Source: VRUE01 sp963837695 (GTDB lineage: Bacteria; Actinomycetota; Thermoleophilia; Solirubrobacterales; 70-9). Taken from it: a stretch of 64,000 nt of DNA. The notes below the pieces were generated by a model, which saw nothing but the letters and a program-made list of their open reading frames with translations, was not told the origin of the DNA and ran no database searches. The stretch's first letter is position 1; each line of letters begins with the position of its first letter. The stretch covers positions 1,488,001 through 1,552,000 of the forward strand of contig CAWINZ010000005.1 of the NCBI GenBank assembly GCA_963837695.1, read 5' to 3'. This document shows positions 22,700 through 30,270 of this stretch, one piece after another. Both the position numbers and the translations under genes were made by a program.

Positions 22700-23971
22700 C
22701 TATTCGCCGGCGGGGGTCCATAGAGCCGACACCGGTAGCGCCCATAGTCCCCGCCCAAAGGGCAGCGTTTCGGAGCCGGTATGCACGACGACGCCCAGCT
22801 TGAAACGTGGGCCCAGCTTGCTCTGCAGATGGCGAAGTGCGGCGAAGTCACGTGAGTGCGCGGTGGCGCCCAGCTTGACCTCGATGCCGCATACGGACCC
22901 ATCTCCTCTCTCGATCAGGATGTCGACCTCGCGCCCGCCGGCCGTTCTGAGGTGATGGATGCGGACGCTGGCTTCGGCCCATGACGCCTGCTTGACGAGC
23001 TCCATCGCCACGAAATTCTCGAATAGGGATCCGGCGAGCGCTGTTTCGTCTTCTTCGAACCGAATCTGGTTGTAGTCGAGCAGCTGACAGGCCAAGCCGG
23101 TGTCGGGCAGCCAGACCTTCGGTGCCTTGATCAGGCGTTGACCGATATTCCGGCTCCATGCTCTGGCGCGGATCAGCAGGAATAGCTGCTCGAGCAGGGC
23201 GAGATAGCGCTGTACGGTGGGACGGCTCATGCCCGCATCGCGAGCGATCCCGGTGGGGGAGAGCAGGCCCGAGATCCGGGTGGCGGCCAGCCTGAGGAGC
23301 GTTGGCAGCTCGTCGAGCTGCTGGGCGTTGCGAACTAGATCCCGCACGTCGCGCTCCAAGGTCATCGCGACGTACTCTTCGAACCAGCGTCCGCGCCTGC
23401 GTGGGTTCCGGCGTGCGACAGCTTCGGGATAGCCGCCCGTGGAAAGCGCGTCGGCGATCGCCGAGCGGCCGATCGACGCGTTTGCGATCTGGGCCACTTG
23501 ACCGGCGAAGAGGTCGTCGATGAAGGTCTCCCGCCGGCCGAGGAGCTCACCCTGTGAGAGGGGCCAGAGAGGCACCCGCTCCGCCCGGCCCACGAGGGAC
23601 TCGGAGATGCGAAGGGTTGTCCAGACGTTCGCCGAGCCGGTGAGCATGAACATCCCCGCCGGTTGCTTTCCGCCGGTGCGTGCACGGTCGACTCGGGCCT
23701 TGATCGCGGGCAGCAGCGCCGGTGCCTTCTGGAACTCGTCGATGCAGAGGGGCAGCGTCGCGTTCTCGACGAACCCCGTGGGGTCCTCGTTGGCCGCCTC
23801 GCGAGGTCCGTCGTCGTCGAGGGTCACGTAGCGGGCGCCGCGCTCGCCGGCGACAACGGACGCGAGCGTGCTCTTGCCGGCCTGGCGAGGGCCGACGACG
23901 ATAGCCACGGGCGTGTCGTCGAGGGCTGCGTCGAGTCCGGCCTTGATATGCCTCCGATAGAGGTCAATCAT
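22700..23971 (-). CDS. AAA+ ATPase with C-terminal DUF4143, copy 2
   Basis: A 423-residue paralogue of 19769-21040, nearly identical along its length and without indels. Walker A GPRQAGKST, Walker B LPLCIDEF, the HTH-like segment and the GGREVDILIERGDG...GIEVKLGA nuclease-like block are all conserved. Differences are scattered substitutions, such as IDLYRRH for ADLYRRH at the N-terminus, so both copies appear functional. The shared promoter repeats show that whole modules, not just the gene, were duplicated. Confidence 0.87.
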   Translation of the reverse strand: MIDLYRRHIKAGLDAALDDTPVAIVVGPRQAGKSTLASVVAGERGARYVTLDDDGPREAANEDPTGFVENATLPLCIDEFQKAPALLPAIKARVDRARTGGKQPAGMFMLTGSANVWTTLRISESLVGRAERVPLWPLSQGELLGRRETFIDDLFAGQVAQIANASIGRSAIADALSTGGYPEAVARRNPRRRGRWFEEYVAMTLERDVRDLVRNAQQLDELPTLLRLAATRISGLLSPTGIARDAGMSRPTVQRYLALLEQLFLLIRARAWSRNIGQRLIKAPKVWLPDTGLACQLLDYNQIRFEEDETALAGSLFENFVAMELVKQASWAEASVRIHHLRTAGGREVDILIERGDGSVCGIEVKLGATAHSRDFAALRHLQSKLGPRFKLGVVVHTGSETLPFGRGLWALPVSALWTPAGE

Positions 23972-24030
23972 CTGATAATCGCTCAGATTGTAGCTGACAA
24001 TCGCTCAGGATCGGCCTGACGATCGATCAG
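23972..24030 (-). promoter_or_regulatory. Promoter with three 22-bp-period operator repeats (ATPase copy 2)
   Basis: Units CTGATAATCGCTCAG (23972-23986), CTGACAATCGCTCAG (23994-24008) and CTGACGATCGATCAG (24016-24030) keep the exact 22-base period and CTGA-N7-TCAG dyads seen at copy 1. The -10 box reads TACAAT on the minus strand near 23992-23987. The first unit touches the start codon at 23971. Confidence 0.78.
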
Positions 24031-24078
24031 GTATCTCCAGCTCCAGCGAAACCGCGTTGCCCTCGATCCGCGCTACCT

Positions 24079-24105
24079 GGTTCGACTTATGTCTCGCAAG
24101 GGGTG
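24079..24105 (+). repeat. Cassette boundary repeat, part a, copy 3
   Basis: 27 bases, GGTTCGACTTATGTCTCGC then AAGGGGTG, preceded by GATCCGCGCTAC as at 21145. It lies between ATPase copy 2 and the wHTH ATPase module, 17 bases before a part-b copy. Confidence 0.68.
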
Positions 24106-24122
24106 TCTCGCCGGTCGCACGA

Positions 24123-24156
24123 ATTTGGTCAACGGCCTATTGATGGTGGTCGAACC
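24123..24156 (+). repeat. Cassette boundary repeat, part b, copy 3
   Basis: 34 bases from ATTTGGTCAACGG to TTGATGGTGGTCGAACC, similar to 19536-19569 and 21183-21216 in the same orientation. The spacer from the part-a repeat is longer here than at 21183. Confidence 0.6.
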
Positions 24157-24209
24157 GGACCAGAGGCGAGGCGTGGACGTGAGGGTGGCGCTTTTGGGCC
24201 TTGCCTGTG

Positions 24210-25388
24210 TCAGTCGGCGTGGATCTCGCGTCGTACGTACGCTGCGAACAGCGGATCCGCCAGCGCCCATGAACCGCGTCCGCCGGGCCTGATGACGATC
24301 GACGCATCCGCCAGCGAGTTAAGTGCGCGATTTGCGGCCTTCTTCTCAAGATGCTCGTAAGGGGACCGCGGATGCGAGAGGCGTACAGCGACTGCCACGG
24401 CCGTGTTGCCCATCGCCCTGATCCGATCCATCAGGTCGGCATGACGGCCCGCATCGGCCGCGAGTGCACCGCGATACCCGCGCTCTGCAAGCGTGCCGTC
24501 GATATGTCGGGTGCCCTCCTCGACTGAGGAGTGATGAGTCTGCTGGGCGATCAGCATCGTCGAGCGCGGATGTCCCTCGCCCGCCGCGACCATCAGCCCC
24601 AGAGCCTCTTCGTCGACGGCGCAGTCGTCTTCTTCGAACCGTTCGCGCAGCCCTTGTCGCCACTCTTCCTCCGTGATGGGCGAAAGCTCGTGGAAGCCCC
24701 CGAACTGGTAGAGCGCGCGGCGCTCGTTGCCGAACATGTCGCGCATCAGGTGCTCGACGCTCCCGGCAAACAGGCAGGTGACACGGGGCGAGTCGTGCAA
24801 CGCCTCTCGCAGTCTCTGGGTGACCTGCTCGGAATCGCCGTAGGCACCACTAGTCAGCTGTTGGAGCTCGTCTATGAACAGGATCAGCTGGCGGTCGTCG
24901 CGTTCGGCGATGCGTTGAGGCAACTCGAGGGCGAGGCTGAGTTCTTGCAGCGGGTCCCGGCGCGTCCGAGTCGGCTCGAGAGCGATCTCCACCGCATCGC
25001 CGAGCTCGGACCTCACTCGCAGCACCGTGGTCAGCGATCGTCCCGCAAGAGCACGGGAGGGGAGGCTGCGCACTCGCTCGACCAGTCGCTTGAGGGCCGA
25101 ACGGTTGGCGAGCGTCTCCTGGGCGAGCGTCTCGGCCAGCGCGGCGGCGTTCGTGTCCCTGAAGAGGCTTGCGCTCACGGTGTAGAAGCGCCGTCGGCGA
25201 AGCGCCGCGACGGTTGCCTCGCAGACCGTGCTCTTGCCGGTGCGGCGGGGTGCTGCCACGATCCGGTGCAGGCCATGGGCGAGCCCAGAGGTGAGTTCCT
25301 CCAGGTCGCTCTGGCGGCCGATGAGCTTTCCCGGGGGACGAATCGGCTCCTCCGACGGAAATAGATCTCGTGAGCGCGCCCTAGGCAT
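24210..25388 (-). CDS. AAA ATPase with winged-helix C-terminus (ORC/Cdc6-like)
   Basis: A 392-residue ATPase. GRQSDLEELTSGL leads to a Walker A AAPRRTGKST (45-54) and Walker B LILFIDELQQL; LFAGSVEHLMRDMF is a sensor-like segment. The C-terminal region (YEHLEKKAANRALNSLADAS to WALADPLFAAYVRR) is a winged helix of the kind ending MCM-associated or archaeal-type STAND ATPases. Start MPRARSRDLFPSEEP is preferred because an inverted repeat overlaps the region just upstream. Role unknown; island position suggests defence or maintenance. Confidence 0.78.
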   Translation of the reverse strand: MPRARSRDLFPSEEPIRPPGKLIGRQSDLEELTSGLAHGLHRIVAAPRRTGKSTVCEATVAALRRRRFYTVSASLFRDTNAAALAETLAQETLANRSALKRLVERVRSLPSRALAGRSLTTVLRVRSELGDAVEIALEPTRTRRDPLQELSLALELPQRIAERDDRQLILFIDELQQLTSGAYGDSEQVTQRLREALHDSPRVTCLFAGSVEHLMRDMFGNERRALYQFGGFHELSPITEEEWRQGLRERFEEDDCAVDEEALGLMVAAGEGHPRSTMLIAQQTHHSSVEEGTRHIDGTLAERGYRGALAADAGRHADLMDRIRAMGNTAVAVAVRLSHPRSPYEHLEKKAANRALNSLADASIVIRPGGRGSWALADPLFAAYVRREIHAD

Positions 25389-25389
25389 G

Positions 25390-25405
25390 TTGGCAATTAT
25401 GCCAA
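25390..25405 (-). promoter_or_regulatory. Operator-like inverted repeat at the wHTH ATPase start
   Basis: TTGGCA-ATTA-TGCCAA: 6-bp arms around a 4-base centre. Read on the minus strand its centre contributes a CATAAT -10-like box, and the ATG lies two bases downstream at 25388. The leader is therefore very short or absent, and a repressor bound here would block initiation. Confidence 0.55.
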
Positions 25406-25489
25406 CTGCGGTTGACGGATTCGCCAATTCCCATTCAAGGAGCCAGATCTGTCATTTCACCGAGATCGCGCTGACCTTGATCCGAGCGT

Positions 25490-25516
25490 AGTTCGGTTTA
25501 TGCCTGCCTGGGGGTG
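25490..25516 (+). repeat. Cassette boundary repeat, part a, copy 4
   Basis: 27 bases, AGTTCGGTTTATGCCTGCC then TGGGGGTG. Same length as the other part-a copies and preceded by TGATCCGAGCGTA. It lies eight bases before the stop of the ArsR-like gene and marks the far end of the island. Confidence 0.62.
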
Positions 25517-25523
25517 TGAGCGA

Positions 25524-26180
25524 CTACAGCGGATCGGGCCGGTCTGGCCGCTCGCCTGGATCGGCGCGGTAGAAGCCCATCGTGGCGACGATTCGGACCC
25601 TGCCCTTCTCGCCCTTCGCCTTGAGGCGCACCTGATTGCGCGCCTTGATTTGCTTGAAGCGCTCGGGGGTCTGCTCGAGCACACGGGCGACTTCGTCCTC
25701 GCCCTTCTTGTCGACTTCGATCGCCTGCCAGCCGAGGTGCAGCCTGTCGTCGGACTCCATCGTCTGGCAGCGCAGCGCCGCGAGGCTCTGGGCGACGATC
25801 GCCTGGAGGACGCGACCGGCCATCTGTCGGCGGCCGTCGCGGGGCATGACCAGCCAGTCCTCCTCGGTCACCTCGGGAAGCGCGGTGGCCCGGTAGAAGT
25901 GCTCGGAGCCGCCGCGGCGGGAGCCGCCGACCTCGGTTTTGACGTATTCGATCACCCCGTCTTTGTGGAGCTCGGCGATGTGATGAGCGGCCGAGGACGT
26001 GCTGATGCCGAGCTCCTTGGCGATCTCGCTGGCGCTGGCGTCCCGCACGATGAGGATCGCCAGGCAGTCCAGGCGGATGGGGTGGTTGACGGCGTAGCTG
26101 ATCGCCAGCTCCGCGACCGCAGCTCGCCAGCCCTCGCCGAACCCCGCCTTTACCGATGCCAGTCCGCTGGGTTGGTTCAT
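25524..26180 (-). CDS. ArsR/HTH_20-type transcriptional regulator
   Basis: A 218-residue DNA-binding protein. The winged helix occupies roughly residues 25-95: NHPIRLDCLAILIVRDA, then SASEIAKELGISTSSAAHHIAEL as the recognition HTH, and a wing with EVGGSRRGGSEHFYRA. No metal-binding cysteines are visible. The C-terminal half is alpha-helical (MAGRVLQAIVAQSLAALRCQ). A Met seven codons upstream (26201) is possible. It is divergent from a 19-residue peptide gene across a region holding a perfect dyad. Confidence 0.82.
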   Translation of the reverse strand: MNQPSGLASVKAGFGEGWRAAVAELAISYAVNHPIRLDCLAILIVRDASASEIAKELGISTSSAAHHIAELHKDGVIEYVKTEVGGSRRGGSEHFYRATALPEVTEEDWLVMPRDGRRQMAGRVLQAIVAQSLAALRCQTMESDDRLHLGWQAIEVDKKGEDEVARVLEQTPERFKQIKARNQVRLKAKGEKGRVRIVATMGFYRADPGERPDRPDPL

Positions 26181-26282
26181 CCGCACTTCGACCCCTCTCA
26201 TTTCGCTCAGTTCAATTCGAGTATGTAAGAGGTTGTATAGCGGAAATGGTCCGTTCTCGCTAGGGCTACGCTTTGGAGTTAT

Positions 26283-26310
26283 CGAATGCTAGAGAAAAAT
26301 CTAGCATTCG
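26283..26310. promoter_or_regulatory. Perfect 11-bp dyad between regulator and peptide gene
   Basis: CGAATGCTAGA - GAAAAA - TCTAGCATTCG, perfect arms with a 6-base spacer. It lies about 100 bases upstream of the ArsR-like gene and 42 bases upstream of the 19-codon gene, in locally AT-richer DNA. It may be the regulator's operator or an RNA hairpin in the leader of the peptide gene. Confidence 0.6.
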
Positions 26311-26352
26311 CGGAGGCATCCATTGAACCAGTCACAGGAGGGGGGTGAAGCC

Positions 26353-26412
26353 ATGAAGGTTGTCAAGTTGGGGGATGTTTGCCCGACCGTGCAGATCCTC
26401 AAGCACGGCTAG
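26353..26412 (+). CDS. 19-residue peptide gene with strong ribosome site
   Basis: Encodes MKVVKLGDVCPTVQILKHG. A very strong ribosome site (AGGAGGGGGGTG, 26337-26348) precedes the ATG at normal spacing. The peptide is basic at both ends with one Cys at residue 10, and has no signal sequence. It is divergent from the ArsR-like regulator and 36 bases before the NmrA-like gene. It could be a leader peptide, a small effector or a regulator partner. I do not recognise the family. Confidence 0.5.
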   Translation: MKVVKLGDVCPTVQILKHG

Positions 26413-26448
26413 TCGGCGATCCGGACGGGCGACCGATCAGAGCATCGG

Positions 26449-27411
26449 TTGCCCGTCTGGATCTGCCGGCTGCTGGGATGGAAGACCGCATCGGGAGTAG
26501 CCTGGACTATCGCTGAAAAGGCCCTGATAGCCGGTGCGACTGGCTTTATCGGTGCTCGACTTGCCCGTGCCCTGGGCGATGCCGAAGTGCCCGTACGTTG
26601 CCTGGTGCGCGATCGCGCCAAGGCCGAGCGGCTCGAACTCGAAGGCTTTGAGGTGAGGCACGGCGACGTCACCGACGCGTCCAGCCTGGTTGGTGTGGGC
26701 GAGGGGGTCGAGGTCGTCTACTACCTGGTCCACGCGATGGCGGGCGGCGGCGATTTCGCCGCCCGCGAGCGAACGGGCGCGTCGAACGTCGCCCGCATGG
26801 CCAAGCGGGAAGGCGTCCAGCGGATCGTCTACCTCGGCGGGTTGGGCGGCGAGGCAACTTCCAAGCACCTGCGCAGCCGCCACGAGACGGCGGGAGTGCT
26901 CGCCGCCGAGGGCCCGCCGCTGACCTACTTCAGGGCCGCGATGGTGGTCGGTGCCGAGAGCGAGTCCTACCGGACGCTGCGCTACCTGGTCGGGCGGCTG
27001 CCGGTGATGATCGCGCCTTCATGGTTGCAGACCGACACCCAGCCGATCGGCATCGACGCGGTGATCGAGTACCTGCGCCGTGCCCCCGAGGTGCCGGAGT
27101 CCGAGGGCCGGGAGGTGCAGATCGGTGGCCCCGACGTGCTCACCTACGCGGCGATGCTGGACCGGATGGCGGTCGCGATGGGGAAGCGCAGGCGGCCGAA
27201 GATCCCGGTTCCCTTCGTGACCCCGTGGCTGTCGGCGTTGTGGCTGGGACTGGTGACGCCGGTCGACACCAGCGTGGCCCGGCCGCTGGTCGAGGGACTG
27301 ACCACGGCGACCGTCGTCACCGACCCATCGGGCGCCGAGCCGTTCGGCATCGAGCCGGAGTCCTTCGACGAGGCGCTGCGGCGGGCGCTGGCCGTGGAAC
27401 AACTCGATTGA
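26449..27411 (+). CDS. NmrA/atypical SDR NAD(P)-binding protein
   Basis: A 320-residue atypical SDR. The dinucleotide motif AGATGFIGARLARAL is near residues 28-42, then VRCLVRDRAKAERL and HGDVTDASSLVGV. YYLVHAM and YLGGLGGE follow the family order, and RHETAGVLAAEG replaces the classical Tyr-Lys site. Similar proteins are redox sensors or ubiquinone-related reductases. The only start in frame is TTG at 26449, 23 codons before the fold; the sequence GAAAAGGCCCTG at the fold start hints that a more natural ATG has been lost. Confidence 0.78.
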   Translation: MPVWICRLLGWKTASGVAWTIAEKALIAGATGFIGARLARALGDAEVPVRCLVRDRAKAERLELEGFEVRHGDVTDASSLVGVGEGVEVVYYLVHAMAGGGDFAARERTGASNVARMAKREGVQRIVYLGGLGGEATSKHLRSRHETAGVLAAEGPPLTYFRAAMVVGAESESYRTLRYLVGRLPVMIAPSWLQTDTQPIGIDAVIEYLRRAPEVPESEGREVQIGGPDVLTYAAMLDRMAVAMGKRRRPKIPVPFVTPWLSALWLGLVTPVDTSVARPLVEGLTTATVVTDPSGAEPFGIEPESFDEALRRALAVEQLD

Positions 27412-27453
27412 GCAGGCGTTTGCGGGAATCGGGGCAGGGGTAAACAGACAGCC

Positions 27454-27597
27454 ATGACTCCAAGCTCAATAGTTGTAATCCTCGTTGGGATCGCGCTCGC
27501 GCTGCTCGTCAGCTACATCCTCGGGATCATCGTGATCCTGATCGGACTGGCGATGCTGCTAATGCCGATGTTTGGTGGTTCCGGGCGTCGCGTTTAG
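27454..27597 (+). CDS. 47-residue membrane protein
   Basis: MTPSSIVVILVGIALALLVS, then YILGIIVILIGLAMLLMP and a short GGSGRRV tail. Two hydrophobic helices or one long hairpin fill most of the sequence. It is followed 24 bases later by another membrane-anchored protein on the same strand. No family assignment. Confidence 0.6.
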   Translation: MTPSSIVVILVGIALALLVSYILGIIVILIGLAMLLMPMFGGSGRRV

Positions 27598-27621
27598 GCG
27601 CCCCTAGTCACAATCGGGGCC

Positions 27622-28215
27622 ATGGCCCCTTGGAAGTTGCCCTTGATCGCGGCCGCGATCGTGGTCCCGATAGCTGCGGGATTCGCGATCGCCGGCCCCG
27701 GTCTAGGGGTTGGAATCGCCGCCCTGGTCGCCTTTGGGATCGTCTTGATCGCGGTGCGACAGCGTCCCCTTGGGCCGCTCGGCTCGCCCGCCGAGGACGG
27801 TCGACGCCACGTCCTTCTCGTCACCACCTGTCCGGTCGAGGAGCCGGCCGCGGTCCAGCGGATCGCCGCCGCAGCGACACTCGGCGGCGATGCCGATGCC
27901 GACGTGCTCGTCCTCTCACCGGCCAGGATCGGCTTTCTCGATCGCTGGGCCTCCGACGTGGAGGGAGCGCGCCAGGTCGCCCAGCAGAACCTGGTCGCCA
28001 CCGTGGCAGCGCTCGCCAAGGCCGGCATTGCGGCCGAGGCGCGGGTCGGCGATGAGGATGTCGTGCAGGCCGTGGAGGACCAACTGCAGAGCTTCCCGGC
28101 GAGCGAGGTGGTCCTGATCAGTACCGCGGGGGAGGAAAATGACGAGGGTGCGGCAGCGGAACTGGAGTCGCGGCTGCGGGCCGAGTTCCGCCACGTCTCG
28201 CTCGGCGGCGGTTGA
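27622..28215 (+). CDS. Membrane-anchored protein with USP-like domain
   Basis: A 197-residue protein. Two hydrophobic helices (about 5-25 and 27-45) precede a cytosolic alpha/beta domain: RRHVLLVTTCPVEEPAAVQRI, then ADVLVLSPAR, AALAKAGIAAEARVGDEDVVQAVED and SEVVLIST. The strand order resembles a universal-stress or Rossmann-like domain without a clear nucleotide loop. It may sense a small ligand at the membrane; function unknown. Confidence 0.6.
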   Translation: MAPWKLPLIAAAIVVPIAAGFAIAGPGLGVGIAALVAFGIVLIAVRQRPLGPLGSPAEDGRRHVLLVTTCPVEEPAAVQRIAAAATLGGDADADVLVLSPARIGFLDRWASDVEGARQVAQQNLVATVAALAKAGIAAEARVGDEDVVQAVEDQLQSFPASEVVLISTAGEENDEGAAAELESRLRAEFRHVSLGGG

Positions 28216-28218
28216 GAC

Positions 28219-29208
28219 TCAGCAGGCGTGTGCGTGGGCGGCGCTGCGCACGACCTGGAAGGCGCTTCCGGGGATCCGCTTCAGCCGGTCGAGGTTCTCG
28301 TCGTCCCAACGCCGGTCGCTGCTGCCGCTGAAGTACCAGTTCGAGCCGTTGTCGGCGACGATCATCCCGTAGCGCTTCATCGCCAGGGCGATCGCCTTCG
28401 CGGCGCCGCTGAAGTGCCCGAGGCCGTAGCCGGGCTTCAGTCGCAGCCGCGTCCCCATCGCCGGTGCGTTGCGGTTTGCGGTATCGCCGGCGCAGTGCGA
28501 GGCGGGGTGGACCCAGGCGTCGCGGGTGCTGTCGAAGGTGACCCGGATCGCGTGGTCGATATGGCCCGAGGCGGCCTCGTCATAGCGGACGAGGCCGGGG
28601 AAGATCGGTAGCCCGGCGGCGTCGGCCGAGGTCCACGAGTCGGGCCGCAACGCGGTCGAGCTGAGGTCCCACCTGACGCCCGAGTCGGCATTCCAGCGAG
28701 GATGGGGGCCGGGCCGGGCGAACGCTCGGTAGAGCTCGAAGAGGGTGCAGCCGGCGCGGTCGACGACGAGCACATGGCGGTCGCCGTCGCTGTGCCGGCC
28801 GCCCTCGACCGGGGCGCCGGCCGGGACCGGGAACGGCCCGCGGTCGCTCTCCTCGCCGTAGGCGGTGTAGTGGATCGGCAGCTCGGGCTGGCCGGCGCCG
28901 ACGACGGCGTAGGGGAAGCCGTAGCTGCGCGGCGAGCCGAAGTCGGGGTGGAGGTACTTGCCGCCGTGGGAGTCGATGTAGGCGATGGTCGCGGCGGAGT
29001 TGGCGGCGACGGGGGCGTGGGAGATGTCCTGGTTCCAGGCGGCCTCGTTAGGGAGCGAGGGGGCGGTGCGAGCGAGCGAAGCCGGTGGATCGGGGAAGAC
29101 CTGACAGCTGCCGAGGTCCGGATACGGGCCGACCGCATGGGCCTGCGCCGGAGCGAAAGCGGCGACCGCGGCCAGCAGTGCGAGCGGCACGGCCGTCCCG
29201 CGAATCAA
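28219..29208 (-). CDS. Secreted protein of unknown function
   Basis: A 329-residue protein from a TTG start (MIRGTAVPLALLAAVAAF then APAQAHA, a good signal peptide with cleavage after the final A). A GTG five codons later is an alternative. Conserved-looking blocks include SCQVFPDPP, SDGDRHVLVVDRAGCTLFELY, DLSSTALRPDSWTSADAAGLP and GHIDHAIRVT. Two early Cys plus SHCAGD suggest disulfides. The family is common in related genomes as conserved hypothetical; no enzyme motif is apparent. Confidence 0.72.
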   Translation of the reverse strand: MIRGTAVPLALLAAVAAFAPAQAHAVGPYPDLGSCQVFPDPPASLARTAPSLPNEAAWNQDISHAPVAANSAATIAYIDSHGGKYLHPDFGSPRSYGFPYAVVGAGQPELPIHYTAYGEESDRGPFPVPAGAPVEGGRHSDGDRHVLVVDRAGCTLFELYRAFARPGPHPRWNADSGVRWDLSSTALRPDSWTSADAAGLPIFPGLVRYDEAASGHIDHAIRVTFDSTRDAWVHPASHCAGDTANRNAPAMGTRLRLKPGYGLGHFSGAAKAIALAMKRYGMIVADNGSNWYFSGSSDRRWDDENLDRLKRIPGSAFQVVRSAAHAHAC

Positions 29209-29292
29209 TTCGGTGAGTCGTCCGGGAGAACCGCCGGTCCGAAGAAGGCGATCCCGCGTCGCAGAGCCATCCGGCAACGGTAGCGTGCGGGG

Positions 29293-30012
29293 ATGAGCTC
29301 CGAGCCCCCGGTTCTGCTGGCTATCCAACATGTGTCCTGGGAGACGCCGCACCGGATTCTCGACGCCTGCGCCGGCCTCGAGGTGCGAACGGTCGAACCG
29401 CTCGCCGGCGACCCGCTGCCGAGTCATGCCGAGGTCTCGGCAACCCTCGTCATGGGCGGCCCGATGAACGTCGACGAAGGCGAGCGCTACCCGGGACTGG
29501 CGGCGGAGCGCGAGTGGCTGGCGGAGGCGGTGCGGCTGGAGATGCCGGTGCTCGGCATCTGTCTCGGGGCGCAGCTCTTGGCACGGGCGCTTGGGGCCGA
29601 GGTGAGGCCAGGGGAGGGAGTCGAGATCGGCTTCGCGCCGGTCGAGATCCACGATGCCGCCGACCCGGTGGTCGGTGTGCTGGCGCCGCGGACGACCGTC
29701 CTGCACTGGCACGGCGATGTGTTCGACCTGCCGGACGACGCCGTGCGCCTGGCCTCCTCGGCGAAGACCCGGCTGCAGGCGTTTCGCCACGGCAACGCCT
29801 GGGGGGTCCTCTTCCATCCGGAGGCCGACGCGAGCCTGGTGGACACCTGGCTGGCCGAGCCGGAGATGGCCGCGGAAGCTCGAGCGACACTCGGCCCGGA
29901 GGCGCCGGCCGAGCTGCGCCGCCAGGCCGGCGAGGCCCAGGGAGCGCTTGCCGATCGCTCGACACCGGGCTTTCGGGCCTTCGCCAGCCTGGCGATCGGC
30001 AATGGACTCTAA
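29293..30012 (+). CDS. Type 1 glutamine amidotransferase
   Basis: A 239-residue class I amidotransferase-like protein (GMP synthase glutaminase fold). The nucleophile is Cys90 in VLGICLGAQLLARALG and the catalytic His and Glu are in VLFHPEAD. There is no fused acceptor domain, so it is either a glutaminase subunit acting on a separate partner or a peptidase-like relative. The stop codon lies just before tRNA-His on the other strand. Confidence 0.85.
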   Translation: MSSEPPVLLAIQHVSWETPHRILDACAGLEVRTVEPLAGDPLPSHAEVSATLVMGGPMNVDEGERYPGLAAEREWLAEAVRLEMPVLGICLGAQLLARALGAEVRPGEGVEIGFAPVEIHDAADPVVGVLAPRTTVLHWHGDVFDLPDDAVRLASSAKTRLQAFRHGNAWGVLFHPEADASLVDTWLAEPEMAAEARATLGPEAPAELRRQAGEAQGALADRSTPGFRAFASLAIGNGL

Positions 30013-30084
30013 GGCGACCAGAGGGAATCGAACCCTCATTGTCGCGACCACAACGCGAAGTTCTACCGTTGAACTATGGCCGCC
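30013..30084 (-). tRNA. tRNA-His (GUG)
   Basis: Complete 72-nt tRNA read on the minus strand. Acceptor GGCGGCC pairs with GGTCGCC, and the extra 5' G pairs with C73, the tRNA-His identity feature. The anticodon stem TCGCG/CGCGA encloses TTGTGGT with anticodon GTG. The T-arm is GGGTTCGATTCCC. Confidence 0.95.
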
Positions 30085-30270
30085 ATGTTGCGCGCCGCAG
30101 CATAGCGGTGACCTGGCCGGGGCAGCTCGACGTCGCGACGCTCACACGTGGGCGCCGTCGGGCACTGCGGCCTGTGAACCCTCGGCGTCCCGTGGGAGAG
30201 CCCGCCGCGCGCGAGCACGGCGAGGGTCACGTTCGGGTGGGTAGGTCTGCGGTCTCGGAGGCCATCGCCG

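Noticed and set aside
30085..30270. Possible small gene after tRNA-His
   Set aside because: Frames are short with no ribosome site or recognisable sequence; 185 bases of noncoding DNA.
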